A stretch of 64,000 bases of DNA, taken from Candidatus Methanosuratincola subterraneus (GTDB lineage Archaea > Thermoproteota > Methanomethylicia > Methanomethylicales > Methanomethylicaceae). The stretch covers positions 186,001 to 250,000 of the forward strand of contig RXGA01000002.1 in the NCBI GenBank assembly GCA_004028775.1, read 5' to 3'. The position numbers were made by a program, and so were the translations under genes. Below the pieces are notes generated by a model. That model did no database searches and was not told the DNA's origin. It saw only the letters and a list, made by a program, of their open reading frames with translations. Every line of letters begins with the position of its first letter. Position 1 is the stretch's first letter. Shown one piece after another: positions 1-8,168 of this stretch.

Positions 1-1192
1 CCACGAAGAAAAGCAGTGTGAATGAAAGGAAGAGATATGCCAAGTCGATTATGAGGCCGAATTGGAGCAGGAGGGGCCACATCAGGTAGACGCGGGTCAA
101 GTATTCAATCGTCGCCAAGGTGAGGAGCACCAGGGGGTCCCTTGCCTTGATGTGGCTGAATTCGTGAGCCAGAACGGCCCTGATCTCAGGCTCCTCCATC
201 GTGGCTATTAGCCCTGTTGTTATGAGCACGGTGGCTCGCCTCGGCGAGACTCCAGTGGCGGCAGCATTGGGAGGCAGGACATTCAGCAGTGTGGTTCGGG
301 GCTCTTGGAACCCGAAGCGGCGTGAGAGATCCCTGATCATATTGTAGACGTTAACGGTCTTTATCCTGACGAACTGGGGGGTACAGACAGTGCCGTATTC
401 GTTGAGCGCCCTGACCACGACATTTTCGTCGAGGGGCATTCCGACTGCCAGTGTTGAATCATAAATCTTCTTCTTGATTTCAGAGATTCTTGGGAGGCAG
501 ATCTTCATCACCTGGTCGAACTCCGTCCGCTTCATCCGGAGCTCTGCAATGTGGATCGAGTGGTTCTCAGGGGTGATCTCGAATTCCCCCCTGGCGGCAA
601 TCAGGCTGTTTGCAAAGAAGACTATAATGAACTGCATTGCAACCAGCAGGAGAGGAGTGTACTCCAGAAAGAACTGGTAGAGCACAATGCCAAACAGGAG
701 AATTATCATGAACAGGTAGAGCATATTCCCGAAGACTACAGACGCGAGTATTTTCTTGATGCCCCTTTCCTTTGCGCCTGGGAGTATGTTCATCTTAGGG
801 GAGAAGACGAGATAGAGGGAGGAACTGCTCTGTTCCTGGAAGTAGTTGCGCACTATTGTCTCGAACTCCATGTCAAGGCCGAGGAGATCCTTTTCGGTAA
901 CGGAGCCGGGCGGGTAAGGGGCATAGAACAAGCATATCCTCTCAGGGGTGAACCTGGCAGCAACGTCAAGGATGCTCCCGTCATTTGCAATGAGCCTGTA
1001 CTGCAGCAGCACGCCGTTCGGCTCAGGCGACTTTGTAAGCTGGCTCAGGTAGGGATTCCGCTCCAGAACCCCCATTACGTAAGAGACCACGGGATCGAGC
1101 TGGGCAGGATCAATACTGATCTCGATTGTGGAGGTCCTGCTCCAAGTGTGGGCGGCTGTGCCGCTCGCGTTAGGGTATTCCAAAAGGTCCAT
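1..1192 (-). CDS. HtpX-like M48 membrane metalloprotease, 3' end cut by window edge
   Basis: Minus-strand gene running off the left edge; 397 codons are visible and the C-terminus is missing. Starting at the ATG at 1190-1192 (preceded by GGAG), the zinc motif HEFSH falls in frame near residue 343, followed by IKARDP, the usual M48B context. Hydrophobic segments follow the motif (rich in Leu, Phe and Ile), as expected for a membrane-embedded protease degrading misfolded membrane proteins. About 340 residues precede the motif, far more than in classical HtpX (about 280-300 in total), so this is an extended archaeal version whose N-terminal half I do not recognise. It is transcribed away from the Lrp gene and is a separate unit. 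Family assignment is secure; substrate is unknown. Confidence 0.82.
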   Translation of the reverse strand, partial: MDLLEYPNASGTAAHTWSRTSTIEISIDPAQLDPVVSYVMGVLERNPYLSQLTKSPEPNGVLLQYRLIANDGSILDVAARFTPERICLFYAPYPPGSVTEKDLLGLDMEFETIVRNYFQEQSSSSLYLVFSPKMNILPGAKERGIKKILASVVFGNMLYLFMIILLFGIVLYQFFLEYTPLLLVAMQFIIVFFANSLIAARGEFEITPENHSIHIAELRMKRTEFDQVMKICLPRISEIKKKIYDSTLAVGMPLDENVVVRALNEYGTVCTPQFVRIKTVNVYNMIRDLSRRFGFQEPRTTLLNVLPPNAAATGVSPRRATVLITTGLIATMEEPEIRAVLAHEFSHIKARDPLVLLTLATIEYLTRVYLMWPLLLQFGLIIDLAYLFLSFTLLFFV

Positions 1193-1387
1193 CTCCAAAC
1201 AGAATCAGGCAGCGTAGCCCGATGAATCTATTGTCTTAAGTATATTTGTTTTTTGCCGTTTCATTAACGCCATCCATCTCTGGATCCCTTATCAAAAAAG
1301 AGATATTTGGAGATGCACATATTGAAGACATCCCAAGCCCGAAGACAAGCGATGGGAACAAAAATGGGATAGAAGGAAGGGGAAACG

Positions 1388-1810
1388 ATGTACCAGACGG
1401 ACGAAGTTGACAAGAAGATACTTGCCCTCCTGAAGGAGAACTCCAGGCTGGCATTCACGAAGATCGCAGAGGAGGTGGGCCTCTCTGAGGCGGCCGTCAG
1501 GAAGAGGGTGGAGAGGCTCCAGCAAGAAGGCGTGATAAAGAGATTCACAGTAGAGGTTGAGGCTGGCGAGAAGGTCAAGGCGATAATACTGGTATCAGTC
1601 CAGCCTTCTAGACCAAATCCCCTCGTGGCGCAGCAGATCAAGAAGATCGAAGGGGTAGACCTTGTCCTGGAGGTTGCTGGCGAGGTAGACATAGTTGCAC
1701 TCATATCTGGAGCCTCAATGCAGGAGGTCAACAAGAACATAGATGAGGTAAGGAAGATAGAAGGGCTGACGAAGACAAACTCGATGATAGTACTCCGATC
1801 ATGGGTTTGA
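1388..1810 (+). CDS. Lrp/AsnC-family regulator, probably of the lys operon
   Basis: 140 residues, the normal Lrp/AsnC length. An N-terminal winged helix-turn-helix (about 6-50, with a typical LSEAAVRKRVERL recognition helix) is followed by a C-terminal RAM/ACT-like effector domain (about 65-138). It lies 108 bases upstream of lysX and in the same direction. In Sulfolobales the Lrp protein LysM is encoded beside the LysW-pathway genes and responds to lysine, so the position suggests the same role; that is inference. A GGAAGGGGAAACG stretch just before the ATG supplies the ribosome binding site. The effector could equally be another amino acid. Confidence 0.85.
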   Translation: MYQTDEVDKKILALLKENSRLAFTKIAEEVGLSEAAVRKRVERLQQEGVIKRFTVEVEAGEKVKAIILVSVQPSRPNPLVAQQIKKIEGVDLVLEVAGEVDIVALISGASMQEVNKNIDEVRKIEGLTKTNSMIVLRSWV

Positions 1811-1868
1811 TTTTCGAATCATTAAGTTCTAAAAACGAAATTTCTTCACGGAAAAAGATTATCGAAAT

Positions 1869-1877
1869 GCTTAAATA
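1869..1877 (+). promoter_or_regulatory. TATA-like element of the lysX operon
   Basis: The sequence GCTTAAATA lies about 45 bases ahead of the lysX ATG at 1919, in an AT-rich 108-base gap after the Lrp gene. Position and composition fit an archaeal TATA box. A GAGGTT ribosome binding site follows at 1903-1908. No start site can be read directly. Confidence 0.5.
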
Positions 1878-1918
1878 ACTTCGCCTTTCGAATCTACTCG
1901 TCTGAGGTTACGATAGAG

Positions 1919-2773
1919 ATGGCTAAGATCAACATACTATACGACCACATGCGCTGGGAAGAAAAGGCGCTCCACGAAGCTTGCGTTAAGAAAGGGGTAG
2001 ACTTCAGCCTAGTAAGCGCTGAGAAGGTCTACTTCGACCTCACATCAAAGGACAAGCCATCATGGCTTGGAGACGTCGTTCTCCAGAGGTGCGTCAGCCA
2101 CTTCCGCGGGCTCCACGCGACTGCGGCCCTTGAGAGCTACGGCGTCAGGGTGATAAACAGGTACCAGACCGCTGAGCTCTGCGGCAACAAGGTGCTTAAC
2201 ACCATCACTTTCAAGAAGGCTGGGATACCGACTCCTAGGACATACTTGGCGTTCACTCCGGATGCCACAATCGAGGCGCTTGACAGGCTCGGCTACCCCG
2301 CGATCCTAAAGCCGGTCGTGGGGAGCTGGGGGAGGCTGGTCTCCCTCCTGAAGGACAAGACTGCGGCGATGGTTGCGCTGGAACACCGGGAGATGATGTT
2401 CCCCCTGTACCAGATATACTATGCGCAAGAGATGGTGAAGAGACCGCCAAGGGATCTCAGGGTCTTTGTGATAGGAGATGACGTCCCTGTTGCGATATAC
2501 AGGGTGAACAACACGGACGACTGGAGGACAAACACAGCCCGGGGCGGGAAGGTCGAGAACTGCCCGATCACCCCCGAAATAAGGGAGCTCGCGCTCAAGG
2601 CCGCAGCGGCAGTTGGTGGAGGCGTATTCGGCGTCGACATGATGGAAGACAACGGGAGGCTAGTCGTGCACGAGATAAACAGCACCGTCGAGTTTAAGAA
2701 CACTGTCCCGGCTACAGGTATCGACATACCCGGAATGATTGTGGATTACGCACTTAGGGAGGCTAAGAGATGA
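1919..2773 (+). CDS. lysX: LysW-alpha-aminoadipate (or glutamate) ligase LysX/ArgX, ATP-grasp
   Basis: 284 residues, the family length. It ligates the amino group of alpha-aminoadipate (or glutamate) to the C-terminal Glu of the carrier protein LysW, the first committed step of the carrier-protected lysine/arginine route. ATP-grasp features are visible: a central domain with LKPVVGSWGR, a GVDMM segment and the metal-binding HEINSTVEFKN near the C-terminus. Its stop overlaps the next start (ATGA at 2770-2773), the first of four such overlaps, so the whole set is one translationally coupled operon. LysX and ArgX are close paralogues and some archaea use one enzyme for both substrates; I cannot decide which from sequence. 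The carrier gene lysW is not in the window. Confidence 0.9.
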   Translation: MAKINILYDHMRWEEKALHEACVKKGVDFSLVSAEKVYFDLTSKDKPSWLGDVVLQRCVSHFRGLHATAALESYGVRVINRYQTAELCGNKVLNTITFKKAGIPTPRTYLAFTPDATIEALDRLGYPAILKPVVGSWGRLVSLLKDKTAAMVALEHREMMFPLYQIYYAQEMVKRPPRDLRVFVIGDDVPVAIYRVNNTDDWRTNTARGGKVENCPITPEIRELALKAAAAVGGGVFGVDMMEDNGRLVVHEINSTVEFKNTVPATGIDIPGMIVDYALREAKR

Positions 2774-3822
2774 GAACGGTAGGAATAGTTGGGGCTTCAG
2801 GCTACACCGGAGGGGAGCTGCTCAGGCTGCTCGTCGACCATCCGGAGGCCGAGATAAAGATCGCGACATCGAGGGAGAATGCGGGCGAACCTGTCTTCAG
2901 GGTGCACCCCCAGCTCAGGAAGAAGACTGACTTGAAATTCGTGGAGCCGGATCTTGAAAAGGTCGCATCCGAGTGCGAGTTCGTGTTCCTTGCATTGCCA
3001 CACGGCTCATCTGCCCCAGCGGCTAAGAGGCTGCTCGAGGCTGGCGTGAGGGTGATCGACCTCAGCGCAGACTTCAGGCTGAAGAAGGAAGACTATCCAA
3101 AGTGGTACGGCTGGGAGCACCCGTTCCCTGATCTCCTCGACCTTGCTGTCTACGGCCTTCCAGAATTCCACCGCGAGGAGATCAAGGGGGCTAAGCTGGT
3201 CGCAAACCCAGGGTGCATAGCGACTGCCAGCATACTGAGCGTCGCGCCGGCGATAAAGACCGGGGCGGTGGAGAAGAACAGGGTGGTCGTGGATGCCAAG
3301 ATAGGCTCCTCAGGTGCAGGGACCTCCGTGAGCATCGCAAGCCACCACCCTGAGCACTCGGGATTGGTGAGAGCCTACAAGCCATCGATGCACAGGCATA
3401 CGGCAGAGATTGAGCAGGAGCTGGCTCCCTTGGCGGGCGGCGAGGTGAAGGTGGCTCTCACCCCGCATGCAGTGGACATGGTAAGGGGAATTATGGCGAC
3501 AGGGCACTCTTTCCTAACCAGGCAGGTCACTAACCAGGAGCTCTGGAAGATATACAGGGAGATGTACCAGAACGAGCCCTTCGTGAGGATAGTCAAGGAC
3601 CTGCGCGGTCTGCACATGCTGCCGGACCCCAAGAATGTGGTGGGATCGAACTTCTGCGATGTTGGCTTCGAGATCGACCCCCACACCAACAGGATGATAA
3701 CCTTCGGGGCTATAGACAACCTGATCAAGGGTGCGGCAGGGCAGGCGATCCAGAACTTCAACATCATGATAGGCATAGACGAGCGGACCGGCATCGACCA
3801 AGCAGGGGTGAGGCCAATATGA
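2770..3822 (+). CDS. lysY: LysW-aminoadipyl/glutamyl phosphate reductase (ArgC/LysY)
   Basis: 350 residues. NADPH-dependent reduction of the carrier-bound acyl phosphate to the semialdehyde. An N-terminal Rossmann motif (GASGYTGGELLRL, residues 8-20) and the catalytic cysteine in NPGCIATA place it in the ArgC/LysY family. Its ATG overlaps the lysX stop by four bases and its own stop overlaps lysZ the same way. In Thermoproteota the protein often serves both lysine and arginine synthesis; no separate argC-type gene is in the window. Confidence 0.93.
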   Translation: MRTVGIVGASGYTGGELLRLLVDHPEAEIKIATSRENAGEPVFRVHPQLRKKTDLKFVEPDLEKVASECEFVFLALPHGSSAPAAKRLLEAGVRVIDLSADFRLKKEDYPKWYGWEHPFPDLLDLAVYGLPEFHREEIKGAKLVANPGCIATASILSVAPAIKTGAVEKNRVVVDAKIGSSGAGTSVSIASHHPEHSGLVRAYKPSMHRHTAEIEQELAPLAGGEVKVALTPHAVDMVRGIMATGHSFLTRQVTNQELWKIYREMYQNEPFVRIVKDLRGLHMLPDPKNVVGSNFCDVGFEIDPHTNRMITFGAIDNLIKGAAGQAIQNFNIMIGIDERTGIDQAGVRPI

Positions 3823-4640
3823 GCCCCAGCAGCAAGGTCGCAGTGAAGATCGGAGGGGACCTGATAAAAGGCGAGGAGCTGAACAAGCCCCTTCTCGAGG
3901 ATCTCTGCTCGCTGGCCAAGCAAGGCGGGCTAGTAGTCGTCCATGGAGGGGGAGACATAGTCACCGAGTTCGCAAAGAGGCTGGGCAAGGAGCAGGTCTT
4001 CGTTGTCTCGCCAGAGGGATTCAAGAGCAGGTACACCGACAGGGAGACCGCAGAGATCTATGCAATGGTCATGGCTGGCATGATAAACACCAAGATTGTC
4101 GGCGTCTTCCAGCAGTTTGGGATCAACGCTGTCGGGCTATCCGGGTTCGACGGCGGGCTCCTCAGGGCTGAGAGGAAGAAGAGGCTCGTCATAGTCGACG
4201 AGCAGGGGAGGAAGAGGGCTATCGAGGGAGGGTATACCGGAAAGATCTCGTCGGTAAACAGCGCGCTGATAGAGACGCTTCTCTCCGGCGGCTATGTCCC
4301 TGTGATATCACCTCTTGCAATGGGCCTCGAGTTCGAGCCTCTGAATGTCGACGGAGACAGGACCACAGCGAGCGTAGCTAAGTCCATCCAAGCCGACGCG
4401 GTGGTATACCTCACCGATGTCGAGGGCGTAATGGACGGGGGCAAAGTGATCAGGAAGATCGCAGCCCTTGAAGTCGAGGGGCTGCTCGAGAAGATAGGCC
4501 CAGGGATGAGCACCAAGATCCATGCGGCGGTGGAAGCGGTGAAGGGCGGGGTCAAGAGAGCAATAATAACCTCAGGATTTGCCGAGAAACCAATTTCCTC
4601 GGCCTTGGAAGGGAATAAAGGCACAGTGATCTCGCTATGA
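3819..4640 (+). CDS. lysZ: LysW-aminoadipate/glutamate kinase LysZ
   Basis: 273 residues, amino-acid kinase (ArgB-like) fold. It phosphorylates the side-chain carboxylate of carrier-bound aminoadipate or glutamate. Visible signatures are the N-terminal lysine and glycines (VKIGGD), the HGGGDIV loop that holds the phosphates, and a C-terminal GPGMSTKI segment with a lysine that contacts ATP. It begins with an ATG in the four-base overlap with lysY and ends in a four-base overlap with lysJ. It acts before LysY in the pathway although the gene comes after it. Confidence 0.92.
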   Translation: MSPSSKVAVKIGGDLIKGEELNKPLLEDLCSLAKQGGLVVVHGGGDIVTEFAKRLGKEQVFVVSPEGFKSRYTDRETAEIYAMVMAGMINTKIVGVFQQFGINAVGLSGFDGGLLRAERKKRLVIVDEQGRKRAIEGGYTGKISSVNSALIETLLSGGYVPVISPLAMGLEFEPLNVDGDRTTASVAKSIQADAVVYLTDVEGVMDGGKVIRKIAALEVEGLLEKIGPGMSTKIHAAVEAVKGGVKRAIITSGFAEKPISSALEGNKGTVISL

Positions 4641-5812
4641 ACTTCGAAGACACATTCCTTGCGGATACATTCTGGAAGAGGCCTGTCCAGCTTGTCAGGG
4701 GCAAGGGGGCCAGGGTTTGGGACAGCAACGGGAAGGAGTACATAGACTGCAGCTGCGGATACGGAGTTGCCCTCCTCGGTCACTGCCACCCTAAGGTTGT
4801 CGAGGCGATCAACAGGCAGGCGTCTCGGCTCCTGACCTGCCATGGATCATTTTACAATGATGCCAGGGAGGAGTGCCTCTCAAAGCTCTACAAGATAAGG
4901 CCGGAGGGTACGGAGAGGGTTTTCCTCTCTAGCACCGGGGCCGAGGCGGTAGAGACAGCCATAAAGCTCTCAAGGAAGTTCACCAGGAAGAAGGGATTCA
5001 TTGCTGCAGTCAATGCATACCATGGGAAGACTATGGGCGCGCTCTCACTCACATGGGCATCGAAGTACAGGGAGCCGTTCATGCCGCTTTTGGATGGCGT
5101 GAAGTTTGCCCCGTACGGGAAAGCCGAGAAGGTGAGGGACCTAATCGATCAGGACACTGCAGCCGTCTTCGTCGAGCCAGTCCAAGGCGAGGGCGGCATC
5201 AACGTGCCGCCCAAGGAGTACCTCAAGGAGCTGAGGGAGATATGCGATGAGAAGGGAGTCCTCCTTGTACTCGACGAGGTGCAGAGCGGATTCGGGAGGA
5301 CCGGGAAGATCTGGGCGCACCAGCACTTTGGGGTCAAGCCGGACATACTCTGCTCCAGCAAGGCGCTGGGGGGCGGCGTACCCATAGCCGCGACATTCGC
5401 AAGGGAAGACGTAATGGCATCGCTCAAGAGGGGCGAACATTCAAACACGTTCGGAGGCAATCCTCTTGCCTGCGCAGCCTGTGCAGCAGCGGTTGACGCG
5501 CTCATGGAAGAGGGGCTCGTCGAGAACGCAAGGGATGTGGGGGAGGAGCTGAAGAGAGGCCTCTCCAGCATTGGGAGCCCCATGGTCAGGGAGGTGAGAG
5601 GGCTAGGGCTGATGATTGGGGTCGATATGCGGTTCGAGACCATGGGAATGATACTGCGCTGCCTTGATGGAGGGGTAATCTGCCTCGAGGCAGGAAAGAC
5701 CGTCCTGAGGCTCCTACCTCCGCTTGTCTTGAGCAAGGAGGAAGCCAAGACCGTGGTCGAGACGGTGGGCAATGCGGTGATGGAGGAAGAGAAGAAGAGA
5801 AAGGGTGCCTGA
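4637..5812 (+). CDS. lysJ: LysW-lysine/ornithine aminotransferase LysJ
   Basis: 391 residues, class III PLP aminotransferase. It transaminates the carrier-bound semialdehyde to give LysW-lysine (or LysW-ornithine). Typical class III features are an early WDSNGKEYID segment, LVLDEVQSGFGRTG (PLP contacts) and the SSKALGGGVP loop with the Schiff-base lysine, then NTFGGNPLACAA. It overlaps lysZ by four bases and lysK by eight. The same family includes ArgD and GabT, but the operon fixes the assignment. Confidence 0.93.
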   Translation: MNFEDTFLADTFWKRPVQLVRGKGARVWDSNGKEYIDCSCGYGVALLGHCHPKVVEAINRQASRLLTCHGSFYNDAREECLSKLYKIRPEGTERVFLSSTGAEAVETAIKLSRKFTRKKGFIAAVNAYHGKTMGALSLTWASKYREPFMPLLDGVKFAPYGKAEKVRDLIDQDTAAVFVEPVQGEGGINVPPKEYLKELREICDEKGVLLVLDEVQSGFGRTGKIWAHQHFGVKPDILCSSKALGGGVPIAATFAREDVMASLKRGEHSNTFGGNPLACAACAAAVDALMEEGLVENARDVGEELKRGLSSIGSPMVREVRGLGLMIGVDMRFETMGMILRCLDGGVICLEAGKTVLRLLPPLVLSKEEAKTVVETVGNAVMEEEKKRKGA

Positions 5813-6917
5813 GATGGAGGAAGGATACCCAGAGAGGCTCCTCCTTCGGATGCTCGAGATCTACAGCCCGAGCGGCCAGGAAGGGGAGATCGGCAGGTTC
5901 CTAGCCGAGGAGATGGGGAGGCTAGGCTACAGGGTGAAGATCGACAGCGTAGGGAATGTAGAAGGCAGGATAGGGTCCGGGAGGCCGAAGTTCCTACTTT
6001 GCGGGCATATGGACACTGTGGAAGGATTCTTGGAGGTCAAGAGGAGGGGCAAGGTGGTATTCGGCAGGGGGGCGGTCGACGCAAAGTCACCCTTGGCAGC
6101 CCTCATATGCGCAGGAAAGCGCTATGTGGAGGAAGGCGGCAAAGGGACGGTGGTTGTGCTCGCAGTAGTGGACGAGGAGGGGAAGAGCAGGGGGATGAGG
6201 CATTTCATCTCCAATCTCGATGAAGAGTTCGATTTTGCTATTTTCGGGGAGCCGAGCAGCGCTTACGGGGTGACAGTCGGATACAAAGGGAGGCTCGTCT
6301 TCACCGTCACCATCCGGACCTCTCCTGGGCACGCAAGTGCCCCGAGGTTCTTTGAGAATGCAATTTACATAGGAGCAGACCTCGTGGGCAAGCTGAGGGG
6401 TCTTGACGAGGAATGGGAGGGCGGAGGGGAGGACCTTTTCAAGTCGCCTTCCCTGTGCGTTACGCTCTTCCGCGGAGGGACGCAGGACAACACCGTCCCG
6501 GGCATATGCGAGGTCACTGCAGACGTCCGGATCCCGCCAGGCATGTCCTCCAAGATGCTCAAGGAAAGGGTCCAGCAGCTCCTGGAAGATTTCAAGAAGG
6601 GGAGAGAGAAGGCGGAGATATCTGTAGAGTTCAAGGATGAGAACGAGCCATTCGAAGAGGATCCTGGATCGCCGCTTGTCCTTTTCTTCCTCGAGGCGAT
6701 TAGGGAAGTGGGCAGGAGGGAGGGCAAGATCCTCAGGAAGAGCGGCACGAGTGATGTCAATGACTTCGTAAGGGCATCAGGCACGCACTCCGTGGTGTAT
6801 GGGCCAGGAAACTCCAAGCTGGATCATACGCCAATGGAGAACGTCTCTATTGAGGAGTTCTACGACAGCATTGAGATAATAAAGTGCGCAATGAAACGCC
6901 TGGACAGCCTCTTTTGA
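5805..6917 (+). CDS. lysK: LysW-lysine/ornithine hydrolase LysK (M20 metallopeptidase)
   Basis: 370 residues, M20 zinc hydrolase. It releases lysine or ornithine from the LysW carrier, the last step of the pathway. Metal ligands are visible: GHMDTV (His, Asp), a GAVDAKSP segment with the bridging Asp, VDEEG (catalytic and metal Glu) and a late GPGNSKLDHTP with the last His. It is the terminal gene of the lysX-Y-Z-J-K operon and its stop lies five bases from the convergent Hsp20 gene. Confidence 0.92.
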   Translation: MPEMEEGYPERLLLRMLEIYSPSGQEGEIGRFLAEEMGRLGYRVKIDSVGNVEGRIGSGRPKFLLCGHMDTVEGFLEVKRRGKVVFGRGAVDAKSPLAALICAGKRYVEEGGKGTVVVLAVVDEEGKSRGMRHFISNLDEEFDFAIFGEPSSAYGVTVGYKGRLVFTVTIRTSPGHASAPRFFENAIYIGADLVGKLRGLDEEWEGGGEDLFKSPSLCVTLFRGGTQDNTVPGICEVTADVRIPPGMSSKMLKERVQQLLEDFKKGREKAEISVEFKDENEPFEEDPGSPLVLFFLEAIREVGRREGKILRKSGTSDVNDFVRASGTHSVVYGPGNSKLDHTPMENVSIEEFYDSIEIIKCAMKRLDSLF

Positions 6918-6922
6918 GGCGC

Positions 6923-7300
6923 CTACTGGATCTCTATTTTGAAGACCTTTCCCTTCTTTGGAAGGCGCAGCTCCAGGACGTTCTTGACGAACCTGGCCTT
7001 GGCTCGCTCAGGATCTATTTTTGTGGGCAGCGTGAAGGTCTTCGAGTACTTGAAGAACCGCACGCCCCTCTGGAACGTCCCCCACCGCTCGTACTGGACC
7101 GCCTTCTCCATCTTCGCCTCTATGCTTACCGTATCCTCAGTCACATTGACGGTGATCTCGTCCTTGCTCCTGACACAGGGCATGTCTACCCTCACTATCA
7201 GCTCGTTGTCGGTTTCCTGTATCTCAGTCAGGGGTTCGAGGCAACCCTCCATGTATCCGCGAAGACGCGCCTGGATGTCGAAATAATCTGCAGGGAACAT
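6923..7300 (-). CDS. Hsp20/alpha-crystallin small heat-shock protein
   Basis: 125 residues. Small chaperone that binds unfolding proteins. The alpha-crystallin domain spans about residues 22-112, with a VRVDMPCV strand near the start and RFVKNVLELRLPKK at the end; this replaces the usual G-V-L motif with N-V-L. The C-terminal IEI could serve as the I-X-I oligomer anchor. Short N-terminal arm. It is the last gene of a leftward run (stomatin, NfeD, PAC2, Hsp20) connected with protein and membrane quality control, 12 bases after the PAC2 gene. Confidence 0.85.
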   Translation of the reverse strand: MFPADYFDIQARLRGYMEGCLEPLTEIQETDNELIVRVDMPCVRSKDEITVNVTEDTVSIEAKMEKAVQYERWGTFQRGVRFFKYSKTFTLPTKIDPERAKARFVKNVLELRLPKKGKVFKIEIQ

Positions 7301-7312
7301 CTCTATGCACCC

Positions 7313-8092
7313 CTACACATACATGAGCGGCAGCTCATATTCCTGGGACTTGCCCATCCTCTGCATATTCTCCGCGGTCTTGCGCATGAGCTCCCTCGCA
7401 TTCATCCGTATCTCGTCAGAACGATCTTTCAGAGACTTTATGTCCACAGAGATCGGCACGAATTTCTTCAGTGCCTCTAATGCGCTTGCAGCTGCACCTG
7501 GGTCAGGGTAGTTCGGGAAGGATTCTGCAAGGAGTATCAAGTTCTGGACGCCCAGGGACTTGGAGTGCTTGGCTATCAGGCCGTAAGGCCCCACCAAGAA
7601 TCCCTCCTCCATCAGGCTAATCCCGTTCTGCAGGATCAGATCCCTCAGCTTCTGGGACGAGGAAGCGCCGTAAACTTTAGGCTCGTCGATGTCTATCCGG
7701 TTTGGAACGCCGATCCCGCCCAGCGAGACGACCATTGAAACATTCTTCTCCTTGGACCAGCCCACAATGAGCCGGGTGAGGGGGTAAAGCGATTCCGGCG
7801 GGAGGGCGGTCTCCGAGAATACTGCCAACAGATTCTCCTTCCGGAATAGCCTGATAGGGTAAGTCGGCTCACCCTGGTGGAAGACGACAAGCGGGGGGAA
7901 GAGCTCTGAATCGATATACCCCACCTCCTTCATGCCAAGTTCCTTGATTATGTGCGAGACTGAGATGATCCCTACTAGCCCGACATCTGGGAGGCCGCAC
8001 AGCAGTGATAAATTCTCTCCATCAATCCTCTCAAGCTCATATATTGAGACTTCATTTGGCTTCAAAAAGCATCCCTGATCTATTAGCCCCAT
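7313..8092 (-). CDS. PAC2-family protein (proteasome-assembly-chaperone-like)
   Basis: 259 residues. It matches the archaeal PAC2 family, related to the eukaryotic proteasome assembly chaperone 2: an N-terminal GLPDVGLVGIISVSHII segment, a middle SLGGIGVPNR and a GPYGLIAKHSKS loop. The biochemical role in archaea is not settled. It lies between NfeD and Hsp20 on the same strand, which fits a protein quality-control role, but this is context only. Confidence 0.82.
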   Translation of the reverse strand: MGLIDQGCFLKPNEVSIYELERIDGENLSLLCGLPDVGLVGIISVSHIIKELGMKEVGYIDSELFPPLVVFHQGEPTYPIRLFRKENLLAVFSETALPPESLYPLTRLIVGWSKEKNVSMVVSLGGIGVPNRIDIDEPKVYGASSSQKLRDLILQNGISLMEEGFLVGPYGLIAKHSKSLGVQNLILLAESFPNYPDPGAAASALEALKKFVPISVDIKSLKDRSDEIRMNARELMRKTAENMQRMGKSQEYELPLMYV

Positions 8093-8168
8093 CCGATTTT
8101 TTAACCCTGTCGGAGGCGTAGCTCGTGAAAGGTGGGCAAGATCGTGGCGATGGAGGTGAGGAAGGGCG

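Noticed and set aside
551-1225. Long plus-strand open frame of 224 codons
   Set aside because: It is antisense to the HtpX-like gene, which shows the HEFSH zinc motif and family context; the plus frame has no recognisable protein.
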